Shown: positions 22,141 through 34,793 of the stretch, piece by piece
Layout of the letters: the number at the start of each line of letters is the position of its first letter
How positions within the stretch are numbered: position 1 is the stretch's first letter
Assembly (NCBI GenBank): GCA_003013855.2
Contig: ML058336.1
Coordinates: 806,001 to 870,000, forward strand
DNA: 64,000 nucleotides
Direction of reading: 5' to 3'
Source of the DNA: Liriodendron chinense
Lineage: Eukaryota; Streptophyta; Magnoliopsida; Magnoliales; Magnoliaceae
Notes under the pieces: model-generated
Database searches by the model: none
What the model was told of the DNA's origin: nothing
Seen by the model: the letters and a program-made list of their open reading frames with translations, nothing else
Translations under genes and position numbers: made by a program

Positions 22141-24009
22141 CCTGATGAACGGTCCGGATCTTGTCCACAATTTTCACGTTTGGGTTTAATGAGATATAGT
22201 AGTGTTGTTATTCAGTTAATCCCCTTTCCTGTACCAACACTCGCCAAGTTGACACGCGTGTGGATATCCAAGATCCAAGCCGTGCTCGGGTGGACCCCAC
22301 CATGTAGATTACCTTGCCAAAAGCATCAGGACCATCCACTCATCTGTATCTTATATGTGAACCGTAGGCTGGTCCACTCATGTTGGTTGAGTAATCCTAA
22401 CTTATAATCAGTGGACATTTATTTGTTGAAAATGACTATTCATGATTTTATTCTTAACCGTCCAACAAATATCCACCAAAGCCCCATTGCAAAAATTAAT
22501 ATTATTTAATCATTTAACCGTCGGATTGGTAGGACATTTATGGACAGTTAAAAATGAAAATCTTCCGATGGCTTGACTCGAAACTCGATTCATGTGGGCT
22601 TGATTGGAGTTTGACTTGACTCGACTAGCTGGAAAGGCATATTGTTTAGTACCACATCATAAGAGAGCAAATGAATGAGAGGTGAAACTCTTTATAAAAG
22701 CAAGTGAGGTGTCATTGTGCTTTAGGCTGCCTTTGGGCCTGGATTTTAAACAGTTTTAGGTTGGGCTTGTGGACTGGGCCTATTTTAATTTTTGTTTTTT
22801 ACAAGCTTGAACTTGACTTGAAAGCTCGGTTGAGCCAGCTCGATCATGTCAGTCCAGGACCAAGCCTCAACGCGACTCATGTACAAGGCCTGTAACAAAC
22901 CAAAATAGTGCAGCCCAAGAAGGGCCCAAAATATTTATCGGGCTTGGGCCCGAGGGTTGGTCCAGTTAGAGCGCATAGAGAAGGGGAAGGGCTTGAGCCG
23001 GAGGCTGGTCCAGTTAGAGAGAGGTGGGTTGGAGCACCAACATTAAGGGTATATGAGGTTTTTATATATTTTGTTTATTACAAAATTGCCCTTGTAAACC
23101 CTAATGGGCCGGGCCGGGCCGGACTAGACAAATGGGCTATTGCACATGGTTCAAACCTGGCCTGACCGAGAAACAAGCCTGAATAATAAGCCCAAGTCAA
23201 TCCCTTGGGTCTAATGCTTTGGGCCCAAGCCTAGCCTGATGTGGGCCAGGCCTGAAACCTCTACAGCCAGCCCAGTCCATTAACAGCTCTGAATCTGAGA
23301 TTAGGTTTGACCAATCTGATTTTGGAATTGCAATTCACCGGCAATGAATCCAGAAATTTGTCAGTTTAATTTGAATTAATACATACCGTTTGCATAATTT
23401 ATGTGCGCCTGCATATCAAACACCACACTCAGTCAGAGTATCAAATAACGCCCTATTTCATAAATAAAAAAAAAAAACAAAAAGATCAAACTGGAACCTA
23501 TTTAATATGAATAAATCTTAAACATCCATTCTACAAATTGAAAGCAAGCAGCGACTAGAAAACCTGGTGACGAGGGTGAGTCGACTCGAGCTGATTCTCT
23601 TGGCATAGCATCCTCCATTGGAGAAGACTCGATAACTCAAAAGTAGGAAACTGCCGATGTATTAATTGTTTTTCTCTTGCAATTGTATTTATTTAGGTTT
23701 TGTTTGGTTCCATTTTATGAAATATCATCAAAATTAATTGGCAACAAATTTGACTATTTAATTATGAAATACAATGAAAATTTATAATATTTGGTGCAAC
23801 CAAACGGGCGGTTGGGCAAGAAGTGCACCAGGTTGACTCATGCAGCCTAACTTCGGTAGGGGACAATGTGCAAGAAATTCAATCCATCCATCAGGTGTCC
23901 TGGCCCATGTCCACCATGGAAACAAATGCTTTGACAGGTACACCTACACCTTTGGGACTGGTAGACTGAGTGATCAATATCCTAGTTTCAACATTGAGGT
24001 CTAGGTGTT

Positions 24010-24116
24010 GGTTCCTAATGTGGGGGGTGGCTAACATTGCAGGGTGACTAACAGTGTGGGTGTGTGTACTAACAGTGGGATGAGTGTACTAACTCGGAAA
24101 AAAAAAAAAAAAAAAG
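24010..24116. repeat. Inverse copy of the GTTAGTACACAC repeat with A-run
   Basis: GACTAACAGTGTGGGTGTGTGTACTAACAG words are the inverse of 20190-20265. It is followed by an A-run at about 24099-24116. Possible 5'-truncated copy of the same small element. Confidence 0.55.
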
Positions 24117-25249
24117 TTCAACAGGTCCAGAACTCGTGGGGCTCATCATAAGGAAGAGTGAGAGTGGGCGGCCCACCGTTATTTTTTCATGGGATCAATG
24201 GTGATTCATATCTATCATTCAATCTATTCATATGATGCTTCTCACCATGTTGAAGGGATGTTCCAAATACCATGCTATTCTGAAACTCAGGGTGGCCATA
24301 TCACATGAATTTAGCAATTTTAGGCATGAGTTTACACAACTTCCTACAATGAGGTCCACCTGAATTTTGGATTAGTTTTATGTTCAGAGCCAAGGAAAAA
24401 CATGAGATGGCCCACTTGATGGAAGGAGTTGGCACCTTGGGCTCCATGTACTATTCAAGTTAGGCTACATTGGATCGACTTGATTTGTGGGGCATCCCAT
24501 TTTCATGATGAGACAACCTAACTGCATGGGCGAGAGGTCATAGAAACACTATGGTGGGCCCACATACCAACTATTTAGACATACAACTAGTTGTGTGTGA
24601 GCATCTCTTATTAAATTTTCACTGTTAATATCAAATACTTGTTAGACTTTTCGAACCAGCTTGACCGGCGAGTCAAGTCAAGCTTTTGGATTTTTTAACT
24701 ACAGTCCAATTACTGGCCTGAACCATCGAGTCGACCCGACTTGACTAGCGAGTGGAGTGAAGCTTTTGGGTTTTTAAACTATAGTAAAGTGCTTCTCCGA
24801 GCCTTCGAGTCCAACCAACTAGACCGGTGAGTCGAGTTGTAGGGTTTTTAAAGTATATATGCTTGATGAGGTGGGCCTAATGAACGGCCTTGATCCACTA
24901 ATTTGACTGTCCAAGTGTCTCAATACAATTGGAAGCACTTGATTAATCCCGGCATTGAATAGAATTGCCGTGTTCTACCATTTCTGATTTCTTCCCGTTC
25001 GGAATTTCGTTAATTACAGGTAAGAAATGAAATGAGAGTTTCCCTACTCACATCGAAGCTTGGACTTGGAAAATAATAAAAGAAATCTCTATCATAACAT
25101 GATAATGTAACTTTTAACCTTACACGTGGCATAAGGTACGGTGGATGAGGGCTGTCCAAACTAGTTGTTCAAACCACCGGAATTTTCTACAGCACCTATT
25201 TTATGCAGCTCATAGGTACAAATGTTGCTCTCAAAAGGAATGGACGGGA

Positions 25250-25667
25250 GCTCTAAATCTCACTATGATTTATGGATATACACACCGTCCATCCATTTTG
25301 CTATATCATTTTAAGGTAAAAGCCCAAAAATGAGGTAAGTCCAAGGTTCAAGTAGACTACACAATTGGGATTAAACACGTAACCGTTGAAAACTTTTTGG
25401 GGGACGCACAAGTTCCGTATCAAGCTGATATTTGCGTTTTCCCTTCATCTAGGTCTATGTGACCTTATCAACAGGTTAGATGGCAATTAACCATCATGGT
25501 AGGCCCTATGAAGGTTTCAACGGTGGGTGTCATTATCATCACTCTTTGTGACGTGATCCACTTAAGCCTTGGATCCACCTCACTTTTGGGCTTGAAACCT
25601 AAAATAATACGGCAAAATGAATGGATGGTGTGGATAAAAAGCATAAATTATGGTGCCCCCTCACAGC
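25250..25667. repeat. Foldback element, full-length copy
   Basis: Left arm has CACACCGTCCATCCATTTTG, right arm ATGGATGGTGTGGATAAAAAG. The centre has GTATCAAGCTGATATTTGCG and CTTCATCTAGGTCTATGTGA. It corresponds to the copy at 42863-43250 in segmental copy C, so it predates that duplication. Confidence 0.8.
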
Positions 25668-25747
25668 CTTTGTCCCTTCTAAGTTCACGAGTGCTGGAGC
25701 TAGTACCCAATCTGCATCCCCTGATCCCAAACTCAACAAGCTATAAT

Positions 25748-25879
25748 TAGAGGTGGGCAACAGCCTGGTTCGGGTTTCGGGCTGACCCATGCATCTAATT
25801 TGGTTTGCTCTACAAAAATCTGGTTAGAGTTGAGATCGTTTTAGTTTTAGTCAAAAATTTCAAACCGGGCCGGGCCAAG
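25748..25879. mobile_element. hAT-like element end, cut by the CACTA insertion
   Basis: Begins TAGAGGTGGGCAACAGCC, the same end as the 55386 and 58320 termini in inverse, and runs to GGGCCGGGCC directly before the CACTA element. The rest of the element is not found on the far side of the CACTA element. Confidence 0.6.
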
Positions 25880-26252
25880 CACTACATGAAAAAGTGGTAA
25901 ATTCGACTGTTAATAATCGTATTAACCGCCAAGAAAAATTCGACTGTTCTGGACAATCGATTTTAGCGCGCTAAATAATCGACTGATTAGGACAGTCAAA
26001 TTTTGAATAAAACTCGACTGTACTTAGATGTCGAGTTCAGTGCCTCAAAATTCGACGGTTGTGAACAATCGACATCAATGCTCCTTACTTCCGACAGTTT
26101 AGGACCATCGAATTTTCAGAGAACCCTAATCGATTAAAAATCCATAAATTCCTCTATCATTCCACTCTCACTCTCCCTCTCCGGCCATCGCTCTCCCTCT
26201 GTCTCGTTGGTGTGCCGCTCTCCAGCCCTCTCCATCTGTCTCGATGGTACAC

Positions 26253-26817
26253 TGATGTAAGACAAGAACCGTCTAATGAAGGGCGTGGATCAAGAACATT
26301 CCTATCTCACATGAACCAGACAAAGAGTAAGGAAAAGTTGACAAAATCGACAATTTTCGCATGGATGGACCAAAAGAAGGCGGACTATAAATTGACCATA
26401 ACTTTTGATCCGGGGGGAGTTACGGAACACACAGCATATGGATTCCTATTAAAATTTCGTTTTAGGGTGAACCGACCCATAAGATTTGGTCATATCTGTT
26501 CGTTTCTCCAAAAAAACGCACAGTTACAGTAGAAAAATGAGATTTTAGGAAAAAATCTACTATTTTTAGTAATTTCGAATTTTAGTTTGTTTAGTTTTTG
26601 TTTATCTAAGAGTTTTAGTTGTAGTTGGAGTCTAATACTCCTTCCTAGGGTTTAGTTTATTATTTAAAGCATTGTAGAGATGATTTTATAATTATTCAAT
26701 CAATTATTACAAATTTTCTATGAATTATTTCTTTTTTATCACTTATTTTCCCTCGTGGATTCGAGAAACAACCGGCGAGGAAGACTGTGATCGACCTCCC
26801 ACATCTTCCCTACGTCA
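26253..26817 (+). repeat. 5' LTR of the nested element
   Basis: Ends CTACGTCA, one base before the primer-binding site. Confidence 0.85.
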
Positions 26818-27120
26818 GTGGTATCAGAGAAGGGTACCCTTGGGCCGATGTCTCTTTACAAAGGTATGGACAAAATCTCCACTGATAGTAATCAAGGAAT
26901 TTATTATCTTTCGGAGGGAATGGAAACTCTCCAGTGGGAGAGATAAAAGACGATGCAAGGTATACAGGCTTCCCTCTACCATTTTGCGGATGCGCTAATT
27001 CTGCCACGTGCTCAAGGTAACATTTAGCCTCTTGTGGTCATTGGACAGAGAATCGCAGAGACACGTACACTTATGGTGGTAATCAGGTACATTGAGTGGA
27101 TCAGACAGATCGATCCTACA

Positions 27121-27832
27121 AGATGATAGATGATCTTCCTAACTTCAATGACCAAACCAACGATAAGGGTTGGCTTGTTGAAATTGAACGCTTCTTCAAC
27201 CTATGCAGACTCCTGAAGAGAGGAAGGTTTCATTCATGGTCTTCATCTTGAAGGGTGACACTGCGAATTGATGGGCGCAGCTTCAGCATGAGCGTACGCA
27301 ATAGTTGAATGCACCAATTCGCTCATGGCAACAGATGAAACAACGGTTACCGGCACGTTTCTTAAACGATGATGAAGATATAGTTGAGACGGAGTCACAA
27401 CAAATCACCATTCCCGTCAACCGCACATATATCATTCATGCAGACACTGGAGATGCTCTCAAAGCTTTCCAAGTGGAGGGGCGATGTTCTGTTCTTGGTC
27501 AAAATTCCATTGATGAATCTAACGGGGTAAGCGAGATTCCTATCTTAGAAGAGGAACGTGACATACAACCCACCATCATCTCAGAAATTGTTGGAGATTT
27601 TGAGGAGGTGGAGGAGATCGTTAACCCAGATGTGATGAACAAGGAGGATGATCCTGTAGCTGTTTCAGAAATTATGGAGCCTATTTTGCAGGAATCCATG
27701 AGCACTCCAAACACTACCATGCCAACAAAGCAGGAACTCGAGGCGATTGTGGTTACGATTATTCATGTTGGCGTGAAGAAGAAGTCAGAGAAATTTGTTA
27801 AAGAGTTCCAGGACAAGGCTAGCAAACATTAA
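27121..27832 (+). pseudogene. gag remnant of the nested LTR element
   Basis: An early piece at about 27129-27195 reads LPNFNDQTNDKGWLVEIERFF, then falls out of frame with stops. The open frame 27305-27832 (175 codons) starts APIRSWQQMKQRLPARF, typical of the retrotransposon gag domain, then turns acidic (EEVEEIVNPD) with no zinc knuckle. It looks like a gag start joined by deletion to sequence from near the element's 3' end. It lies 78 bp before the 3' LTR. Confidence 0.7.
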
Positions 27833-27910
27833 CTTTCGAAGTCGAAAGCAGATCGTGGCCCTAACTTAAAGCCAAACTCAATGACGAGTTTTTTTTCAAG
27901 TGGGGGAGTA

Positions 27911-28443
27911 TGATGTAGGACAAGAACCCTCTGATGAAGGGTGTGGATCAAGCACATTCCTATCTCACATGGACTGGACAAGGAACAAGGAAAAGTGGAC
28001 GAAATCAACAATTTTCACATGGATAGACTAAAAGAAGGTGGACCGTAAATTGGCCATAACTTTTAATCCGAGAGGAGTTACGGGACGCAAAGTATATGGA
28101 TTCCTATTGAAATTTCGTTTCGGGGTGAACCAACTTAGTTTCTTTAGAAAACGTGCGATTACAGCAGAAAAAAGAGATTTTGGGAAAAACTTGCTATTTT
28201 AGTAATTCCGAATTTTAGTTTATTTAGTTTTTGTTTATCTAAGAGTTTTAGTTGGAGTCTAACACTCCTTCCTAGGGTTTTTTTATTATTTAAAGCATTG
28301 TAGAGATGATTTTATAATTATTCAATCAATTATTACAAATTTTCTAAGAATTATTTTCTTTTTATCACTTATTTTCTCTCGTGGATTCGAGAAACAACCG
28401 GCAAGGAAGATGGTAATTGACCTCCCACGTCCTCCTTGTGTCT
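27911..28443 (+). repeat. 3' LTR of the nested element
   Basis: Begins TGATGTAGGACAAG straight after the polypurine tract; ends at CTTGTGTCT before TGCAC. A (TC)n tract follows at about 28468-28504 in the flank. Confidence 0.85.
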
Positions 28444-28474
28444 TGCACGACCTCCCTCTCCCCCTCCGAAGGTA

Positions 28475-28505
<31 letters not shown>

Positions 28506-28683
28506 CTGGTGCACCACGAGAGCGGCCTCCGGCCGATATCTCTCTCTTTACTCTCTCTTCTACTCTTCTCACTCTCACTCTATCTCACAGGTTTCCCTCT
28601 CTCACAGGTTAGCCTCTCTCTCTCTATTTCCCTCTCTTGGCTCTCTCTACTTTCATCTCTCACCATACCATCCATACATTCAT

Positions 28684-28840
28684 CTAGTGGGCCCCACAGT
28701 GATGCATGTGTTGTACATCTACACCATCCATCCGCATCTAGTGGGCCCCACCTTGATGTATGTGATGTAGATCCACATGCCTACATCTGTTTTCCAGTGG
28801 GCCCACCTTGATGTACATATGTAGATCCACATGCCTACTT
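28684..28840. repeat. Three tandem foldback-element ends
   Basis: Three successive copies of AGTGGGCCCCAC.(G/T)TGATG, spaced about 60 bp, each followed by TGTAGATCCACATGCC-like text. Only family ends are present, no arms, suggesting local tandem amplification of a terminus. Confidence 0.65.
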
Positions 28841-28896
28841 ATTAAGTATATTGACATTCATTAGATATTTAAAAACAAATTCTAAGATTGTAGGGG

Positions 28897-29940
28897 ATGA
28901 CGGCTATTTATTGTCCTTGTACGAAATGTCGTAATGTTCATGCACCGAGAAAAAGAACAAGCGTAATTTCAGAACATTTAATCTGTAAATGTATTAATAT
29001 GTCTTATATGACATGGATATTCCACGATGAATAATAGGGTCAAAGTTATGGAACTGTTAGGGCTAGTTGTCTATTACTGATCGTATTGGAGATTTCCTTT
29101 CAAGTATGATTGATATGGTCAATGATGCACTTGGATGTTTTGACGAAAATGAGTGTCAAATTGAAGAGGATTCTGCAGCAGATGCTACATATCATTCCCA
29201 TATTCTGGATGATTCGACAGGTGATATTCAGTATGAAAAGTTGATGAAAGATGATATACAACTCTTGTATCTATCATGTCGAGTAAAGGATACTAAATTG
29301 TCGGTTACAATTGAGTTATTGAGCATGAAGAGTAGACATTAGTGGTCCCACAAGAGTTTCGACGAGTTGTTGTGATTGATGAAAATGATACTGTCATTAG
29401 AGAATACTATGCCACATAATACTTACAGTGCGAAGAAAATGATCAAGGATTTGTGAATGAAGTGTTAAATTATTCATTCATGTCCTAATGATTGTATATT
29501 ATATTGGAGAGAGCATGCACAGAAGGAAAATTGTTCAAAGTGCGGTAAAAGCATATGGAAACCCGTCTGTTAGTAAAATTAAGGCGAGAAAAAAACTCAT
29601 CCCTAAAAAAAAATTTGAGATACTTTTCACTAACAACGAGGTTGAAACAGATGTATTATGTACCATGGATTGCCGAGAAGATGAGATGACGTGTTGAGGC
29701 AAGTAAATTTGGATGCAGCACATTGATGCGTCATCCGATGGAGTCTACTTGTTGGAGAGAAGTGGATAAAAAATGAAAACGAAATGTCTGCTTAGGACAT
29801 GCAACAGATAAATTCAATTCATTTGGGAATAAGAACAATTCGTACAAGTGTTGGCCAGTTATGATTGTCTCGTATAATTTACCCCTGTCATTATGCATGA
29901 GGAAGGAGTTCACAATGTTAACACTACTAATTCTAGGGAA
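28897..29940 (+). pseudogene. CACTA TNP2 transposase, decayed
   Basis: A 45-codon frame (28897-29034) reads CPCTKCRN, SEHLICKC and TWIFHDE, matching the transposase-associated domain at the N-terminus of TNP2 proteins. 29067-29342 continues with DMVNDALGCFDE and KLSVTIELLSMKSRH. 29343-29697 carries WSHKSFDELL, NTYSAKKMIKDL and HRRKIVQ in shifting frames. 29730-29940 has the catalytic-region signature CWPVMIVSYNLPLSLCMRKEF then MLTLLILG. Stops and frame changes throughout make it non-functional. It runs in the same direction as the CACTA element and is the strongest support for its class. Confidence 0.85.
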
Positions 29941-30137
29941 GAATTGTCCAGCCCAATTGAAATTTTTCGACCAAACTGATCCCGACTTGAACCAAATTTT
30001 TTGGGAGCAACCAAACTCGAGCCGCATTGGTTGGCACGAAACCCAAACCGAGCCAATCTAAAAACTGTGGTGGAACAAAAACAAGCCAGACCAAACCAGG
30101 CCTAACTCAGCCTGACCCGGATCATTGCCCACCTCTA
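29941..30137. mobile_element. hAT-like 3' fragment inside the CACTA element
   Basis: Shares TTGAAATTTTTCGACCAAAC, GGAGCAACCAAACTCGAGCC and the end ATTGCCCACCTCTA with the hAT-like elements ending at 55386 and 58320. The left part is missing. Confidence 0.7.
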
Positions 30138-30239
30138 GTTATGGTGGATTGTTGTTACTTGTGGGTTATGGTGGATTGTTAGTACTTGGTGGTTGTAGAC
30201 GATTGTGTTTGTATGTTGGAGGATTATTAGTGTATTATG

Positions 30240-30665
30240 ATGGTATTATGTATTGTGGTTGTGGAAGATTGTGGCTGTATTGTGTTGGTATTATATATTG
30301 TGGTTTTGTGAATTATTTATGAATTGTATATTACAGGTTTACAAGATGTATATTATAGGATTACAGGATGTATTGGGGCACAGCCCCCACTAAATACAAG
30401 TTATTTTTTCTGTGCAAATAGAAATTCAATGATTCTTACAAGCTATTACAGGTTTACTTAAATTGTATATTACCGGATATATTGGTTATGTGATATGATT
30501 GTGGAGGATTGTGGTTGTATTGTGTTCGTTGTGAAGGATTGTGGTTGTATTGGTTATGTAAATGTTGTAGTTTTCTACATTATTTATGAATTTACAGGTT
30601 TACAGGATGTATTGGGGCACAGCCCCCACGAAATACAATTTTTTTTTTCTGTACAAACATAAATT
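30240..30665. repeat. Local duplication of about 240 bp
   Basis: TACAGGATGTATTGGGGCAC followed by AGCCCCCAC.AAATACAA occurs at about 30361 and again at about 30601, each preceded by GATTGTGG(C/T)TGTATTG and a TATTTATGAAT stretch. Confidence 0.75.
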
Positions 30666-32814
30666 CAACGATTTTTGCTCGTCATATTTATTTTTCGATT
30701 GTCCAGGACCATCGAAATTTCCTATAATTTTTACCTAGAACAACTAGTTGAAACATTGAATTATTCTCGACGATTTTAACCCATCGAAATTCCTATAATT
30801 TTTACCCAAAACGGCAAGTTAAGACTGTTGATTTATTTTCAATGGTCTTGAGCAGTCAAAATATTCTATAATTTTACAACTCAGAATAGTAGATTCGGAC
30901 CATCGAAAAATATTTTTCGATCACTTTTAACTGTCGAATTTTGTAAAAACCCGACGGTCTTCAGAGGTCGAGTTTCTATAGTAGTTGACCGCTGTGAACC
31001 GTCGAAAAAGTTTGATTGTCAAAAGCTATCAAATATGAGGTGACTATTACTAACTGTTGAATTTGGAATTTGAAGGATAGTACCACGATGGTGTTTTTTT
31101 ATTGCACGTACGGTCAAATTTCCCAAAATTTGATGGTTGTGAACCGTTGAATTTAGTGCTTTTTCACGTAGTGTCTACTGCATCTTTTGGGTGCATTTTA
31201 TAACACATACGAGGATGTGACCCTCACACACTGATGTAGATCGGGTCGTCAACTATTTCATGTTTAGATGGACCAAAAGAAGATCGGTCGGGGTCGGAAT
31301 TGATCCGAATCATCAAGACCGTAAAACAGTCATATCTCGCAATCCGTAATGAGTTTCTGGACATATAATATGTCACGCCCCAAACCTGGGGATCGGGCTC
31401 ACTAAATTCCCGATCGCCGACCTTGGTGCCAACAGCCTCCTTAGTACCCCATTCTCGGCTCCTAGCTCTCATGTGCCAGTTTTCGATCCTGGGATCCTAC
31501 CAGGAGGATTTTCAGGGTAAATTTTTTTTGTACAGGAGCATAATCAAAACCATAAAACATCATCAAATATCCACTAATAAGTTTGTTGAGTACCGTACTG
31601 GAAAGGGAAATACAACATGAAGCAGAAGTCCAAAATATCAGGTACATGAACCGCGCTCAACGCTGCTGATATGCTCTAGTACCTGCAATGTAAACAAACG
31701 CGCATGAGCTTCCTACGAAGCTCAGTAGAGTGCGTGTGTGCGCGTTGATGCATATGACAAGTATACAGATATCAGAGTAAGCGAAAGTAGTAGAGGGCTA
31801 AGTTACTAAGTTCATGAATGCTATCAGCCATCCCAAGGCTATGCGATGCAAGGGCCTACATGGCCGTGTGTTACATGCTAGAGATGCAATGCAAACATGT
31901 CAATCCTCAACTGATCCACATATCAAAATAGTTCTCATCTGGGACATCACCGGGGTCTAGTATACTCTAATACTGGCCGCCGCACATCGCGCGCATAACC
32001 AAGCGAGTAGAAAAGACCTCACTATCCGCCTCGTCAGTGGTATGCCAATGCCCACCCGGCTCGCCGATAGCGGACCCATTCCATGAGCTGGTCAGAATCG
32101 ACCTAGCTTACAGCCCACTGCACCCGGGCGGATAAGGTCACACCCCTTTCCAACCGACCTCGACACAGTGGGAGACACGGCCTACTGGTATTTGGCACAT
32201 GGGCGCTCATGTTATCCACTCGGTCTCGACGTTGGAGCATCCTACTGGTACCACAGGGTTTAGGGACTTTCACCCAAGGACATCCATAACGCCCACGTAC
32301 TAGAACAAGTTTCCGGTGTCCAATACTGCCAACCATGATGTGACTATGGTGGCCACCACCCCGATGCTGCTAGGGTGTGAAAGCGATCGTGACATACATA
32401 ATGCGAAATGCATGAGTCATACAATCCAAATCATGCATTAAACTTACGCATACTGCGCAATCATGTGGGGCGACCCTGTCTCACACGGGTCCCCTAAGTA
32501 TAACAAGCCAACTAGCATATGCTATGGTTAATCATGATCCATAACAGGCATACAAATGATGCATATGGGCATATGAATGAGCATGGTATTCATTATACTA
32601 AGCATGTTATCAGTGTGACATATCAAGCTAATCATACTAGCATGTTACCAAACATATCATGTAACATTGGCCTTAAAAGGCCCAATATATATATAGAGAG
32701 TGGGACCCCGGACTGTGGGTCCCATTGGAAATGTAAAGGTCTTCGTGGCATAGCCCACTTGAGACCACATTGGCCCCATACTTGGGCCTGCACATACAAG
32801 GTAAGTTGACAAAA

Positions 32815-34762
32815 TGTGTGTACGGCATGGATAAATCATATATATTAAAGAAGGAATCATGATGGGCATCAAGGACCACTATTCCTTACGGGTGTGGTCC
32901 ATCTAACATCTGAATTTGCCTCATTGTTGGGGCCGTATCTAAAATAATATGGAAAAATAGATAGGCAGCATGAATAGAACAGATACATCATGGTGGAGCT
33001 AACCAATACATCACGTTGGGACCCATAGGGTGGGCCACCTGCTGGGCAGCGTGGTACCCATCTAGTCCCAATAAGTTTTGAATCAAGCAGATATTTGTGT
33101 TTTCTCCTTCATCCATATCCATGTGATCTTATGAACCGGTTGGATGGCAAATAAACATCACTGTAGAACCTAGAAAGGTTTCAACGTTTAAGATCATCAT
33201 TTCCACTGTGGCATGGTCCACTTGACATTAGGATATGCTTAAATTTTGGGCCCAGCCACTTATGAATAAGGTTGGGTGACAAATAAACATCATTGTAGGA
33301 CTGGGAAGGTTTCAACGGTGAGGATCATTATTCCCACTGTTGTCCCATGGCATGGCCCACTTACCGTTTGGATATGCTTAAAATTTGGGCTCAGCCACTA
33401 AAATGAGCTGGGAAAAACATATGGACGGAATAGGAAAGGCACATACATTCTAGGTGGGCCCAACGAGTGGGGCCATAGGGTGACGCCCAGAAGGCTGCTG
33501 GGCAGCAGCGTCCCCTGGACGCTGTCTGTCCAGCTGCCCCCTTTTTTTATAATTATTTTTTTTATTTATTTATCTTTTTTTTTTTTGCTCTCACCAAGTG
33601 GGGCCCACAGAAGTTTTCGATCAAGCTGATATTTTTGTTTTTCCTTCTTCCATGCATGTGTGAACTTATGAACAAGTTGGATCTCAGATAAACATCATGG
33701 TGGGCCATAAGAAGTTTCAACGGTAGGGCCGCTGTCCCTACTGTTTTCTGTGGTGGGGCCCCCTTGAGACTTGGATCTGACTCAATCTTGGGGTCATGCC
33801 CTAAAATGATCTCCCCAAAAGGATGGACGGTGTGGATACAGCACATGCATCATGGTGGGACCCACGAGTGGGCCACCAGCTGGCACGAGCCAACGTCCTG
33901 GACGCTGGTACTACCAGTGTCAGCGACGCTGCCTCTTCTTTACTTTTTCTTCTTTTTTTTTATATTCATGCTTTTCTTCGAGTGGGGCCCACATGGGTCT
34001 GATCCACTCCGTTCATCAGGTTCCCCATCTCATGGGGGACCCAACAAGCCCAATATTGGATATGTAAATCAGTTTAGAAACACTAAGGTGGGCCAAAGGA
34101 TTTCTGACAGTAGAAATCATTATTTCCACTGTTTTATGTGGTGCGGTCCACTTAAGATTTGGATCGGCTTCATCTTTTGGCCCTGGCCCTAAAATGATCT
34201 GGGAAAACCGATGGACGGCGTGGATGGAACACAAACATCAAGGTGGGTCCCACGAGTGGGACCCCACTAACCGTCCGTCTCTGACGCTGAGGACGTTCAG
34301 CGTCCAGTCTTCTTTTTTTTCTTTTTTTATATTTTATAGTTTACATCGAGTGGGGCCCACTTAGGGACGACCCACCCCCTTCATCATGTTCCCCAGCTCA
34401 TTGGGGACCCAGCAAGCCCAATATTGGGTGGGTGATGTGGTCCACAAACATCACGGTGGGCCCAAGAAGTCTCAACAGTAGGCTTCATTAGCCCCACTGT
34501 TTTCAATGGTGTGGTCCACCTGAGATCTGGATCTACTTCATTTTTGGCTCCCTGCCCTAAAATGGGATGGAGAAACAGATGGATGGTGTGGATCAATTCA
34601 TACATCAAGGTGGGTCCCACGAGTGGGGACCCTGCCCAACGCCCAAAAGGGCTTTTAGCCCACGTGCTGCTGGGCAGCAGCGCCCTCTGGACGCTGTCTG
34701 TCCAGCGGCACCCTCTCCCTCTTGTTTTTTTTTTAATTTTTATTTATTATTATTATTATTAC

Positions 34763-34793
<31 letters not shown>

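Larger units (their letters stand above)
22235..25747. repeat. Segmental repeat, copy A2 (3.5 kb, fullest copy)
   Basis: Runs from ACCAACACTCGCCAAGTTGACACG to ACAAGCTATAAT, where copy C (43318) also ends. It includes an hAT-like piece at about 22888-23292 rich in GGCCCGGCC words, a short stretch of GAGTCGAAC-type minisatellite (about 24640-24860) and a foldback element. No coding region recognised. Confidence 0.75.
26253..28443 (+). mobile_element. Internally deleted LTR retrotransposon (2.2 kb) nested in the CACTA element
   Basis: LTRs lie at 26253-26817 (565 bp) and 27911-28443 (533 bp). Both start TGATGTA(A/G)GACAAGAACC and share TTTAGTTTTTGTTTATCTAAGAG. The near-TSD is TACAC / TGCAC. The primer-binding site TGGTATCAGAGA is at 26819-26830 and a polypurine tract AAGTGGGGGAGTA ends at 27910. 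Only gag-like coding remains between them, so pol was deleted. The LTRs differ visibly, including a ~22-nt gap, so it is older than the copia element. Confidence 0.88.
25880..31173 (+). mobile_element. Degenerate CACTA (EnSpm) transposon, 5.3 kb, with nested inserts
   Basis: The left terminus is CACTACATGAAAAAGTGG and the right terminus is GCTTTTTCACGTAGTG. The inverse of the right end matches the left end through TAAATTC.AC.GTT. Both ends have subterminal repeats of the type TTCGAC.GTT / GACCATCGA (25905-26125 and 30680-31150), the binding-site arrays expected of CACTA elements. TNP2 transposase relics lie at 28897-29940. The element hosts a 2.2 kb LTR element, foldback-end repeats and an hAT fragment. 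The 3-bp flanks (AAG, TCT) do not match, so one edge may be altered. Confidence 0.85.

Noticed and set aside
22704..23165. Gly/Pro/Arg-containing frames in segmental copy A2
   Set aside because: They cover an hAT-like piece rich in GGCCCGGCC words and are broken in copies B and C.
28369..28811. Frames of 69 to 133 codons on both strands, rich in Ser/Leu or Arg/Glu
   Set aside because: They are translations of a (TC)n/(AG)n tract next to LTR and foldback ends, with no domain.
28684..28840. Three 60-bp spaced repeats as a CRISPR-like array
   Set aside because: The repeats are foldback-family ends with similar, not unique, intervals, in a plant genome.
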